Assembly (NCBI GenBank): GCA_900100835.1
Contig: FNCM01000005.1
Span: 62,001 to 126,000, forward strand
DNA length: 64,000 nucleotides
Reading direction: 5' to 3'
Source: Selenomonas sp. WCT3
Lineage (GTDB): Bacteria > Bacillota > Negativicutes > Selenomonadales > Selenomonadaceae
Under the pieces are notes generated by a model. It was not told the DNA's origin, searched no databases, and was given only the letters and a program-made list of their open reading frames with translations. Every line of letters begins with the position of its first letter. Within the stretch, counting starts at the first letter, position 1. The position numbers were made by a program, and so were the translations under genes. Shown here one piece after another: positions 52,125-62,157 of the stretch.

Positions 52125-54560
52125 TTACGCGCGCAGTTCCGCCTGGAACTTGTCCTCAACGGCCTTGAGGATGCTGTTGAAGCCTGCATCGGCCTCCTCA
52201 TCGGTCAGGGTCTTGTCCTTGGACTGAAACTTGAGGTTGAAGGCCAGGCTCTTCTTGCCTGCGGCCACATGCTCGCCCGTGTAAACGTCAAACAGCGTCA
52301 CGCCGCAGAAGAACTTGCCGCCATTCTTCTCGATGACCGTCTTGATATCGCCTTCGGCCACCGACTCGTCAACGACGATAGCCAGGTCGCGGGCGATGGC
52401 CGGATATTTCGGCAGGGACTCGTAGTGGAAGTTCTTCGCCGTGTATTTCATCAGCGTCTCGACATCCATCTCGAAAAGGTAGACCTTCTGCTTGATGCCA
52501 AAGTTGGCAGCGACTGCCGGATGCAGCTCGCCCACCGTAGCGATCACCTCGCGGCCCTTCTTGAAGAGGGCCGTCTTGCCCGGATGCAGGGCGAAATGCT
52601 CGCCCGCCTCAACCGTGTAGCCGGAGATCGACAGAGCACGGAAGAGCTCCTCGACGATGCCCTTCATATCGTAGAAGTCCACCATCTCATTTCCCTGGTT
52701 CCAGCCAAACGGATGACGACGGCCCGTGATAAGGCCTGTGAGCTTCACGACCTCATCGGGAAGCTCCGTGACCGGCAGTGCCTTCGGGAAGAATACCGGC
52801 GCCACGTCGAACAGTCGGATATCGGTATTCTTGCGCGCAAAGTTGCGCACGGTATTTTCCATGATGCTTGTGAGCAGGCTCGTGCGGACCAGCGGTGCAT
52901 CGTCGTTCAGCGGGTTCATGATGGGGATAGCCTGGCGCAGCGGGCTGTCTGTCGGCACCTGCATCTTGTCGAACATCTCGGTGCTCGTGAAGCTGAAGGA
53001 CAGCTCCTCGGTCATACCCAGGCTTGCCAGCACATGCTTGATCTTATCGATGAAGTTCTGGCGGTCGCTCTGGCGGCCCTGCATGATGCTGCCCCGCGGC
53101 GAAGTCGACAGGATGTTGTCAAAGCCATAGATGCGGGAAACTTCCTCGGAAAGGTCTTCCATATAGGTGCAGTCATTGCGCCAGGACGGAACCGTAGCCG
53201 TGTAGACCTCCGCGCCCTTCTCCTCAACGCCAAAGCCCAGACTCTCGAGGATTTCCACCATCTTGGCCCCAGCCAGCTTCGTGCCCAGGCGCTTGTTGAT
53301 CTGCTCCGCCGTGAAGTCGATAGTGACCGGGGCCTTCGGTGCCGGATAGACATCGACGATGCCCTTCGTAACCGTGCAGGCACCCATTTCCTGCAAGAGC
53401 TGGGCAGCACGGTCGAGAGCACGCGGCGTATTCGTCACATCGACACCGCGCTCGAAGCGGCCCGATGCCTCGGAGTGCAGGCCGCAGCTGCGGGAGGTGC
53501 GGCGGATGTTCGGGCCATAGAAGGATGCTGCCTCGAGAACGACCGTCGTGGTCTTCTCGGTGACTTCCGTCTCCAGGCCGCCCATGACACCAGCCAGGCC
53601 AGCCGGCTTCTCATCGTCAGCAATGACGAGCTCCGTGCCCTTGGCTACCCGCGACGAATCGTCGAGGGTATGGAGATTCTCGCCAGCCTTGGCGACACGA
53701 GCCGTCAGGTGATGGCCCTTGATTTCATCATAGTCATACGCATGCATCGGCTGCCCCAGCTCGATCATGACAAAGTTCGTGACATCGACGACGTTGTTGA
53801 TGGCGCGGATGCCAGCCCCTTCCAGGCGCTGCTGCATCCACTCCGGCGACGGGCCGATCTTGACATTTTTCAGCACGCGGGCCGAGAAACGGTCACAGAG
53901 GTCATTGGCCTCGATGTCAATCTTGACCATGTCAGCAGCACTTGCCTCATCGTCCTCGTTGACCTTGATTTCCGGATAGTGGGGCTCGTTGCCCGTAAGC
54001 ACAGCGGCCTCACGCACAAGGCCCATAACGCTGAAGCAGTCGCCGCGGTTGGCCGTGAGCTCAAACTCCAGCACCACATCGTCAAGGCCCAACACATCTT
54101 TAGCCGGAACCCCTACCGGCGTATCAGCAGGCAGGATATAGATACCGTTCTTCTGCTCCTCGGGCAGCTTATCAAGATCCATGTGGAGCTCGTCCGCCGA
54201 GCAGAGCATGCCGTTTGACGGCAGGCCGCGCAGTTTGCCCTTCTTGATGTGCAGACCGTTGGGCAGATGGGCGCCAATCATAGCTACCGGCACAACCTGG
54301 CCCTCTTTGACATTCTGGGCACCCGTGATGATCTGGATGAGATCTTTTTCGCCCACATTCATCTGACAGATCTGCAGATGATCCGAATCCGGATGAGCCT
54401 CAAGCTTTTCAATGCGGCCCGTGACCACCTTGTCAAGACCTTCGTCCGCACGGATAACGTTTTCGACCGGCACGCCGGACATGGTATATTTATCGGCAAG
54501 CTCTTCTGCCGTCTCGTTAAATTTAATGTAATCGTTCAGCCATTTAATGGAAACCTGCAT
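52125..54560 (-). CDS. pheT: Phenylalanyl-tRNA synthetase beta chain
   Basis: The 811-residue subunit has the OB-fold tRNA-binding domain (VVTGRIEKLEAHPDSDHLQICQMNVG, about 43-68), the B3/B4 editing domain (about 210-400, GLAGVMGG), the B5 domain and a C-terminal anticodon-binding FDX-ACB domain (KYPAIARDLAIVVDE). Length matches bacterial PheT (about 795-820). It begins 18 bp after pheS with AGGAGG. Confidence 0.97.
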   Translation of the reverse strand: MQVSIKWLNDYIKFNETAEELADKYTMSGVPVENVIRADEGLDKVVTGRIEKLEAHPDSDHLQICQMNVGEKDLIQIITGAQNVKEGQVVPVAMIGAHLPNGLHIKKGKLRGLPSNGMLCSADELHMDLDKLPEEQKNGIYILPADTPVGVPAKDVLGLDDVVLEFELTANRGDCFSVMGLVREAAVLTGNEPHYPEIKVNEDDEASAADMVKIDIEANDLCDRFSARVLKNVKIGPSPEWMQQRLEGAGIRAINNVVDVTNFVMIELGQPMHAYDYDEIKGHHLTARVAKAGENLHTLDDSSRVAKGTELVIADDEKPAGLAGVMGGLETEVTEKTTTVVLEAASFYGPNIRRTSRSCGLHSEASGRFERGVDVTNTPRALDRAAQLLQEMGACTVTKGIVDVYPAPKAPVTIDFTAEQINKRLGTKLAGAKMVEILESLGFGVEEKGAEVYTATVPSWRNDCTYMEDLSEEVSRIYGFDNILSTSPRGSIMQGRQSDRQNFIDKIKHVLASLGMTEELSFSFTSTEMFDKMQVPTDSPLRQAIPIMNPLNDDAPLVRTSLLTSIMENTVRNFARKNTDIRLFDVAPVFFPKALPVTELPDEVVKLTGLITGRRHPFGWNQGNEMVDFYDMKGIVEELFRALSISGYTVEAGEHFALHPGKTALFKKGREVIATVGELHPAVAANFGIKQKVYLFEMDVETLMKYTAKNFHYESLPKYPAIARDLAIVVDESVAEGDIKTVIEKNGGKFFCGVTLFDVYTGEHVAAGKKSLAFNLKFQSKDKTLTDEEADAGFNSILKAVEDKFQAELRA

Positions 54561-54578
54561 CGTATAACCTCCTCAATC

Positions 54579-55850
<1,272 letters not shown>

Positions 55851-55856
55851 CGTTAA

Positions 55857-55885
55857 AGTGTAACATAGATAGCCGTATTTTGCAA
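55857..55885 (-). promoter_or_regulatory. pheS promoter
   Basis: TTGCAA (55885-55880), a 17-bp spacer and TACACT (55862-55857) directly precede the T-box leader. Confidence 0.7.
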
Positions 55886-55913
55886 ATCGCCATCATGAAG
55901 CATGTCAAAAACA

Positions 55914-56528
55914 TCAATCTTTCCAATAATACTTGAAAGTACTTTGCGGGTATTCCTTAGGATGAACCCAGCCGACCGTTCCATCTGCCTTTCTAAGGCA
56001 CATCCAAAAATCAATACCTAGAGAACGATCTGTTGCCTCACCAATATAACTTCCCCAAACTGCATATGAATTCGCAGTATTGACCCCTCTGATATTATAG
56101 CCTTCCAGCCACCAAAGGAGTTGCCCATTCCAGTATCCGAGATACGTTCCCTCGCCTGTGTACTGCAACAAATAGATAATTGTCCCCGGATAAAGCGTTA
56201 TTTTTTCAGATGATGCCGATTGATATTTATACGCCTGCACAGTTTTTTCCACTCGAACGGCATGCCGATTGGGGTGGGTATACACTACACAAGAGATGCG
56301 ATTCACAATTTCTCCTGAAGAAATATTCCCCGTTACGTTATCACTATTAGGAGCCGCATAAAGCGTTAACGGATTCTCGATTTTTATTCTCACATTAACT
56401 TCAGCTTCAGCAGGCATTCTATCCCAAACCGTATAATCAGCCGGAGCCCCATCAGCCAGTGCATAAGACGCTGTTGAAAACATCAAAGCCATAATCAATA
56501 TGGAAAGTTTTATAAACAATTTAATCAT
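55914..56528 (-). CDS. Exported hypothetical protein
   Basis: The 204-residue protein has a cleavable signal peptide (KLFIKLSILIMALMFSTASYALA), so it should be periplasmic or surface exposed. The mature part is beta-rich and has two repeated blocks with NPLTLYAAPNSDN and GEIVNRISCVVY that look SH3-like, and a last segment DFWMCLRKADGTVGWVHPKEYP, also SH3-like. I know no specific family. The ATG at 56528 follows GGGGTGAG. It lies 70 bp from the left IS30 copy, in AT-rich accessory DNA. Confidence 0.65.
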   Translation of the reverse strand: MIKLFIKLSILIMALMFSTASYALADGAPADYTVWDRMPAEAEVNVRIKIENPLTLYAAPNSDNVTGNISSGEIVNRISCVVYTHPNRHAVRVEKTVQAYKYQSASSEKITLYPGTIIYLLQYTGEGTYLGYWNGQLLWWLEGYNIRGVNTANSYAVWGSYIGEATDRSLGIDFWMCLRKADGTVGWVHPKEYPQSTFKYYWKD

Positions 56529-56597
56529 ATCATCACTCACCCCAAGTATTTTCCCTTCACTTATCATCATTTCACTTCCCAGTCCATAAAGGAGACG

Positions 56598-57127
56598 GAT
56601 TGTCAAGCTAAGTGCAACACTTTCTCAAAATGGACCTCATATGGTGTTTTGTAGTTAAGACATTTCCTAGGGCGTAAGTTCATCATAGCTACTTTTCTCT
56701 GTATGCAATCATCAGAGATTTCTGTTATGTCTTTGCCCTTGGGAAAATATTCTCTAAGCAGGCCGTTAGTATTCTCGTTGGAGCCCCTTTGCCAAGGTTG
56801 ATGAGGCTGCGGAAACACGGTAGATGGTCGTGGTGCTTACGACGCATTGGCCATATTCAGCTCGCAACCGTCCAGCAATTTCCTCTGGAGACCACTGGCA
56901 TTCGAGCAGCCTGTGCTTCACATGATCCAACAGACTGGTGCATTCCAGCCTGTTATGGAATAGCCCTTGGCTCGAAGAAATAGTAGCTTTTCTCTCTCAT
57001 ATAGTGTAAGATGTTTGTAATGACGCATAGTTTCTCCTGGAAATGGGTTGTAGCAAACACCATTATACCAGAGGTCTATGCGTTATTTTATTTTACGCTA
57101 TGTGCTGTTGCACTTAGATTGTAAATC
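56598..57127 (-). mobile_element. IS30-family element, 530-bp internally deleted copy
   Basis: The element has the same ends as the 949-bp copy at 60955, with imperfect terminal inverted repeats sharing CTAAGTGCAACA. Compared with it, about 415 bp inside the transposase gene are missing, and both copies lack the same helix-turn-helix segment. The left arm encodes the C-terminus (NENTNGLLREYFPKGKDI) and the right arm the first residues (RHYKHLTLYEREKLLFLRAKG). It abuts an IS256-type remnant at its right end. It cannot make transposase itself. Confidence 0.85.
56603..57050 (-). pseudogene. IS30 transposase remnant
   Basis: Only the DDE-domain C-terminus (about 70 residues) and the N-terminal 25 residues survive, joined out of frame by a deletion. 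At the junction CCGTG is followed directly by TTTCCGCAGCC, so the reading frame shifts. Confidence 0.8.
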
Positions 57128-57754
57128 CGTCGCTTATGGATTAGCGACACCGAAGGAAAGCACAACTGGATGCAGATTTTTGACGAAATCAAGGCCCGCG
57201 GTGTCGAAGGCGTGGCTTTTATCAGCATGGACGGCGTTTCTGGTCTGGAAGAAGGGGCAAAGGCCATCTTCCCGCAGGTCGTAGTACAACGCTGCATTGT
57301 GCACCTTATTCGCAATTCCATCAAGTATATCCCGTCCAAGGATTACAAAGGATTTACAGCCCAGCTTAAGAAAATTTATGGTGCCGTTAATCTCAAAACG
57401 GCCATTGCTGAATTTGACCGGTTCAAGGAAGCTTGGAAACAATATCCTGGAGCTGTGGGCGTATGGGAAAGGAACTGGATGCATGTAGAGCAGCTTTTCC
57501 GTTACGGCAGTGCCGTACGCCGCGTAATGTATACCACCAACGCCATTGAGAGCGTTAATTCCAGCTTCCGCAAAGTAACCCGAAAAGGTGCATTCCCCCA
57601 TGAAAACGCCGTTCGCAAGATTCTTTATCTGCGTATTCTGGAGCTATACAAAAAATGGCAGGGGCATCCCATTATGCGGTGGTCTATGGTACGAAACCAG
57701 CTTGCAGTAGATGAGAAGATTCAGGCACGGATGTTAAAATACGAGCAATATTAA
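57128..57754 (+). pseudogene. IS256-family transposase, 5'-truncated
   Basis: The frame is open from the right end of the IS30 copy and encodes the last 209 residues of an IS256 (Mutator-type) transposase: LWISDTEGKHNWMQIFDEIKARGV, then FISMDGVSGLEEG, the catalytic Asp region, QRCIVHLIRNSIKYIPSKDYK and MYTTNAIESVNSSFRK. The N-terminal half, including the first DDE Asp, is missing and is not found on the other side of the IS30 copy. So the loss probably involved deletion or recombination rather than simple insertion. Confidence 0.85.
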
Positions 57755-57769
57755 GCTTTTTCCCTATAG

Positions 57770-57797
57770 AAAAGGCGGCCCTTTCGGACCGCTTTTC
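57770..57797 (+). terminator. Terminator-like hairpin after the IS256 remnant
   Basis: AAAAGGCGG-CC pairs with GG-CCGCTTTT with one bulge. It lies 15 bp after the transposase stop, inside the IS256 right end region. Confidence 0.6.
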
Positions 57798-57840
57798 TTA
57801 TGGCAAAAAAACTTACACACTTCTCTTGACAAACTCCGGT

Positions 57841-57960
57841 TTCAGGGTTGACGCTTGGCTATCGGGGGACGGGCAGCTCACCCCCCTCAGGTGCCAGCCC
57901 ACCTTCCGTCACTGATAGCTGTCAGGACATTATCGGAGGACGGAGGCTGGCTGGCTTAAA
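57841..57960. repeat. GC-rich palindromic intergenic element
   Basis: This GC-rich block in AT-rich surroundings contains nested inverted repeats: CACC/GGTG around a C-rich loop near 57880, and GCCAGCC with CTTCCGTC (57888-57910) matching GACGGAGG and GGCTGGC (57938-57955). It resembles the dispersed palindromic repeats found between genes in many Firmicutes. I found no second copy in the window. Confidence 0.45.
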
Positions 57961-58008
57961 GTTTATTATTCAGCATTTCCCAAGTGACCTAATGTTGAAG
58001 CCTCAATC

Positions 58009-60555
58009 TTACTCATACTGCGTTGACGCTCCGCACTTGTCGCAGAACTTTGTTGCCTCTGGAAGCTTATGCCCACAATTTCGACAATATTTATATCCAG
58101 CCTCCACTCCCTTAGCTTTGGGATTGAACATTTCATCTTTATCCGTAAGATTAGACGACTTGCCCACCCCCTGGCTGGATTTCGATACCACAGGGCTATT
58201 TTCTTTCTTCAATCTCTGATAGTCAATTTTATAACGCTCAGATAGCGTATCCAGTTCACTGTCCCACATCTCAGAGTCTGGATATGACCACTCTGTATCT
58301 CGGAATATTCCATCATGATTCCAAAGTCCATTCGCATGAAGCAATTCATGATAAATTACATACTTGATAGCCTCTCTACTAACATCTGGTGAAGACAGCA
58401 ATTTATTGATTCGAATCTTAAATTTATTATCACCAAGGTTATAACATTTACCAAGCCATGATTTTACTACCCGTTCACTCCAAGTAATGCTCTGCAAATT
58501 TGCCGTCCTTAACTTTGGATATGCCTTATATACTTCGTCTGCTAATTCATTTATATCATAATAGTCAGGTATGCAATTAAATTCCTTGCGCTCATCCTCT
58601 TCAATCAAAGCTGCTTGACGGTAAGCGGAAAGAACATTTTCAATCGCTCGTTTGTACGCCCCTATTGTAGGATATAACTTCTGCATTTGATGGGACATAT
58701 TATAAAATTCACGAATCAACAAAAGTGCTTCTTTGGTTAATCTTTCTATATTGTTTTTGTCAATATCCACTAGGCTATCTGCTACAGAATGTGGGTCTGA
58801 TTCATCTATATAGGCCAGCTCGAAATAAGGTGGCATTTCTTTATATTCTTTGATATGTGCAATTATATTCTTCATATCTGCGTCAGACGGGATAGAACCT
58901 TCAATAAAATAATTCTGTTGTATCTGCGCACTTGAAATACGGCCAGCAATAATCGTATGAAGGAATTTCTGCATATCATGGTATCCTTCCAGCTGATCGT
59001 TCATTACGAGAATTGCATTATGGTTATTTAATCCATACCATCCAACTGGCCAATGCGGAATTTCATTCGTAACCTCCCAATTTGTTTTCAAATTCTCATC
59101 AACAATCTTATGCATTTCTTTTATGACTTCTTCAGGAATTTCTTCAATGCCATCTTTTTCCTCTTGCTCTTCCTCCTCATTCTCCTCTCCCTCATCTTTT
59201 TCAGAATCAGATTCCTCTATTATAGGATCCTGATCAGCTAATCTTTCCTCTATACTCTCATCCTCAATATTAAAAATATCCAATCCTTCGGGCTTAAACC
59301 AGAAATGCAACAACTCCCAATTATCATGAAAGTCTACAATATACGCATCTTTAGTTCCACCTGCATACGTGCCCCGTAACCCTCGCCCTACCATTTGCAT
59401 AAATAATGTATCACTATTAGTTTCACGTGTCATAAAGACAGTCTGTATGTCAGGAACATCGCTACCTTCAGTCATAATCTGTACATTAATCAATACGCTA
59501 TATTTATTTCTCCGGAAATCCTCTATAACTTCACGACTATCTGGGCGGTTAGATATTGCATAGTTACATGACACTCCAGCTTTCTGAAACTCTTCGCATA
59601 ATTTTTGAGCATGTTCTTGATTAATGGCAAATATCAGCGTCTTTCCGTAGAGTTTCTTATTTTTAAGGTAATGATTAACAATACACATATTTCTCGCTTT
59701 AGATTGTGCAATTTTCTCAAGTATGCCTTCTCCCAATTCTCCAAATTTCTCAAAAAACTCAATACTCTTTGCGTCTAATGAATATGCACTATCACCATGG
59801 ATATCTGTATCCACACGTTCATAATGTGGTACAGCAAGATATCCATACTGTATTAGTTGCTGCAGTGTAACTTCATAAATAAATCCCTTGCCTCTTTTTT
59901 CAACATTCTTTTCAACGTTAAACATCTTGAGTAATTGCTGATTATCCTGTAAACGTTTTGGAGTTGCAGTTAGCCCCAATAACACCATGGCAGGATTTAC
60001 ACGTCTAATAACCTCCAATACCTTTTGGTATGAATTCATTGGTGCATGATGTGCTTCATCAATAACAACTACAACTTTACGTGCACCTTGAGCCCCAAGC
60101 ATTCGTTTTATAAATCGGCAACCTTTCTTTGAGGCAGCTGACAGTATCGAGCAAACATTAATATCAAACCCACATGCTTGCGACATACTGGCATGCTGAC
60201 CTGAAACAGGCAGTATTTTAATCTTGCTAATGCCACGCTCAGAGAGAATCGGTGCCACTCTGCAAAATTCTTGTACCGCCTGTTCAACAAGACCTTGTCT
60301 ATGTACAAACCATACTATACGATATCCCGCAGGAATTGCAGTTTCCATAAGCCAGGTAATTGTGGTAAAAGTTTTTCCACTTCCTGTTGGCATTATCAAC
60401 AGTCCACTTTGAGAAGATTTCTGTGTCCCAGACATATCGTAATATTCATTTAATGCGTCCACTGCATTTTGTTGGTGCGGCATCATCAATTTGCGTCCAT
60501 CAGTACGAGATTTTGTCGTATTTATAGTAATTGCCCATTTACCCGCGTAACTCAT
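58009..60555 (-). CDS. SF2 helicase fused to HExxH (SprT/YgjP-like) peptidase domain and zinc ribbon
   Basis: The 848-residue protein begins with a superfamily 2 helicase: Q-like motif with PHQQNAVDAL, Walker A PTGSGKT (56-62), DEAHH (about 165), TATPKR, and motif VI QMVGRGLRG (about 390). A very acidic stretch (about 445-475) follows, then a helical region. Around residue 735 IYHELLHANGLWNHDGIF fits the HExxH..H-x-D..F pattern of SprT/YgjP-like zinc peptidases, and the last 30 residues are a zinc ribbon (CRNCG, CDKCG). The ATG at 60555 follows GGGGG. It follows the truncated gene by 12 bp. I know no named system with this fusion; a role in DNA repair or defence is inferred. Confidence 0.85.
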   Translation of the reverse strand: MSYAGKWAITINTTKSRTDGRKLMMPHQQNAVDALNEYYDMSGTQKSSQSGLLIMPTGSGKTFTTITWLMETAIPAGYRIVWFVHRQGLVEQAVQEFCRVAPILSERGISKIKILPVSGQHASMSQACGFDINVCSILSAASKKGCRFIKRMLGAQGARKVVVVIDEAHHAPMNSYQKVLEVIRRVNPAMVLLGLTATPKRLQDNQQLLKMFNVEKNVEKRGKGFIYEVTLQQLIQYGYLAVPHYERVDTDIHGDSAYSLDAKSIEFFEKFGELGEGILEKIAQSKARNMCIVNHYLKNKKLYGKTLIFAINQEHAQKLCEEFQKAGVSCNYAISNRPDSREVIEDFRRNKYSVLINVQIMTEGSDVPDIQTVFMTRETNSDTLFMQMVGRGLRGTYAGGTKDAYIVDFHDNWELLHFWFKPEGLDIFNIEDESIEERLADQDPIIEESDSEKDEGEENEEEEQEEKDGIEEIPEEVIKEMHKIVDENLKTNWEVTNEIPHWPVGWYGLNNHNAILVMNDQLEGYHDMQKFLHTIIAGRISSAQIQQNYFIEGSIPSDADMKNIIAHIKEYKEMPPYFELAYIDESDPHSVADSLVDIDKNNIERLTKEALLLIREFYNMSHQMQKLYPTIGAYKRAIENVLSAYRQAALIEEDERKEFNCIPDYYDINELADEVYKAYPKLRTANLQSITWSERVVKSWLGKCYNLGDNKFKIRINKLLSSPDVSREAIKYVIYHELLHANGLWNHDGIFRDTEWSYPDSEMWDSELDTLSERYKIDYQRLKKENSPVVSKSSQGVGKSSNLTDKDEMFNPKAKGVEAGYKYCRNCGHKLPEATKFCDKCGASTQYE

Positions 60556-60567
60556 CACATATTCCCC

Positions 60568-60954
60568 CTATACTGCTTCAACTGTTAGTCCATTGATTTC
60601 ACAATAATGGTGCAGGAATTTCCTAGCCTTTTCTTTCTCTGCCACATCCTTTTTAATATCAATGGCTTTTTTCAAAAACTCTATCGCCATATCATCATCC
60701 AAATTTCTATACAATCCACTTCCCCATAAATTATCTGGATTGGTGCTAGTGCTTGCAATATCCCAATACTTAAATCGTTTTGCTTCCTCGAATGTAAAAG
60801 AAAGGAGATAATCATCCTTTTCCACGGCATAAATACGGTCGTTATCATTTTCGGCTGGTTCTATCCTTCCTATGATAAACAAGCCTACAACGACACGTTC
60901 CTTATCAACATCCGTATAATCATCATTCGGGAGTTGAGTCGTCAATATACGACG
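60568..60954 (-). pseudogene. C-terminal remnant of a gene cut by IS30, upstream of the helicase
   Basis: The 128 or so residues (RRILTTQLPNDDYTD, GLFIIGRIEPAENDNDRIYAVEKDD, FKYWDIASTSTNPDNLWGSGLYRN) appear to be the end of a larger protein whose N-terminus was lost at the IS30 end (60955). A TTG inside the IS could restart translation. I do not recognise the family. The stop lies 12 bp ahead of the helicase gene and just before its ribosome site, so the two were probably an operon. Confidence 0.6.
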
Positions 60955-61903
60955 GATTGTCAAGCTAAGTGCAACACTTTCTCAAAATGGACCTCATATG
61001 GTGTTTTGTAATTAAGACATTTCCTAGGGCGTAAGTTCATCATAGCTACTTTTCTCTGTATGTAGTCATCAGAGATTTCTGTTATGTCTTTGCCCTTAGG
61101 GAAATATTCTCTAAGCAGGCCGTTGGTATTCTCGTTGGAACCTCTCTGCCACGGCTGGTGCGGCTGCGGGAAATAGAATGGCAGGCCATCTAGGTATTCT
61201 GTTACATCAGCATGACGGGCGAATTCCTTGCCCCTGTCGGGCGTTACAGACAGAGCCTTAGCACCAATAAGCAGGTCTATCATTGTCCTGCTGACAGCCT
61301 GAGCGTTTTTCTTGTCAGCCTTGCCACACATAAGATAGCGGCTCTTTCGGTCGACAAGGGTTACAAGGCAGGCTTTTCCTTGCTGGCCAACAACAGTATC
61401 AGCTTCCCAATGACCTATTTCTGAACGGTTTTCGGCTCCTACCGGGCGTTCTGTAATATCGTGGCTGATCTGGATTTTGCCACGCTTCTCATCAGCGGAG
61501 CGCTTCCTCCTGCGCTTGCCACGGTGCCTCAATTTCTTTATGACGCTTGCCGTGGAGGCTTTGGGGGCGTTCAGCCATCCACTGTATATTGCACGGTAGA
61601 TGGTCGTGGTGCTTATTACGCACTTGCCATATTCGGCTCTCAGCCGTCCGGCGATTTCTTCTGGAGACCACTGACATTCGAGCAGCCTGTGCTTCACATG
61701 CTCCAAGAGACTGGTGTATTCCAGCCTGTTATGGAATAGCCCTTGGCTCGAAGAAATAGTAGCTTTTCTCTCTCATATAGTGTAAGATGTTTGTAATGAC
61801 GCATAGTTTCTCCTGGAAATGGGTTGTAGCAAACACCATTATACCAGAGGTCTATGCGTTATTTTATTTTACGCTATGTGCTGTTGCACATAGATTGTAA
61901 ATC
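60955..61903 (-). mobile_element. IS30-family element, 949 bp
   Basis: The element has 22-bp imperfect terminal inverted repeats (three mismatches) containing CTAAGTGCAACA, the same as the 530-bp copy at 56598. Both lie in the same orientation. It is shorter than typical IS30 elements (about 1.1 kb). No target duplication is seen at the ends, so the element may have moved by recombination or lost its flanks. Confidence 0.85.
60960..61804 (-). pseudogene. IS30-family transposase lacking the helix-turn-helix region
   Basis: A 36-codon frame from the ATG at 61804 (YKHLTLYEREKLLFLRAKGYSI) ends at 61694. The rest of the transposase continues in another frame from 61706 to 60960: LLECQWSPEEIAGRL, GHWEADTVVGQQGKA (first catalytic Asp), VTPDRGKEFARH (second) and QPWQRGSNENTNGLLREYFP with the catalytic Glu. 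About 55-60 residues, the DNA-binding part, are missing between the frames. The DDE triad is intact, but binding to the ends should be impaired. The 530-bp copy shares this deletion. Confidence 0.8.
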
Positions 61904-61941
61904 CATCCGCTAAGGCAGCAGTCTTAACAAAGTTATCAGTT

Positions 61942-62154
61942 CTAACCTTCTGTTTCTTCCAGCAACTGCACTAATACCTTATAATCAAGATACTGGATTC
62001 CCTCTACCCCTTGGTGAATCTTATCCGCCAAGTCGCTGCTGTAATAGATACTCATAGCTTTTTCCAATGGGATTGCTTTCTCTTCCGCAATTCGGGCAAT
62101 GATGCGTTCTTCTAGCTTTTCCTGATATACTTGTTCCAAGATTTTATCGTCCAT
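61942..62154 (-). CDS. Small helical protein of the DUF3791-DUF3990 module
   Basis: The 70-residue protein is acidic and helical (QVYQEKLEERIIARIAEEKAIPLEKAMSIYYSSDLADKIHQG). Similar short proteins often follow DUF3990 genes and may bind the toxin. The ATG follows GAGGTG inside the stop region of the DUF3990 gene, only 3 bp downstream. Its stop lies 38 bp from the IS30 end. Confidence 0.65.
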   Translation of the reverse strand: MDDKILEQVYQEKLEERIIARIAEEKAIPLEKAMSIYYSSDLADKIHQGVEGIQYLDYKVLVQLLEETEG

Positions 62155-62157
62155 GGC

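Noticed and set aside
52113..54218. A 701-codon open frame antisense to pheT (plus strand)
   Set aside because: It is the complement of a clear synthetase gene with all motifs, has no ribosome site and no family-like sequence. It arises from the codon use of the real gene.
56840..57060. The right arm of the 530-bp IS30 copy as a separate small gene
   Set aside because: It is the N-terminal end of the transposase on the minus strand, identical in layout to the 949-bp copy.
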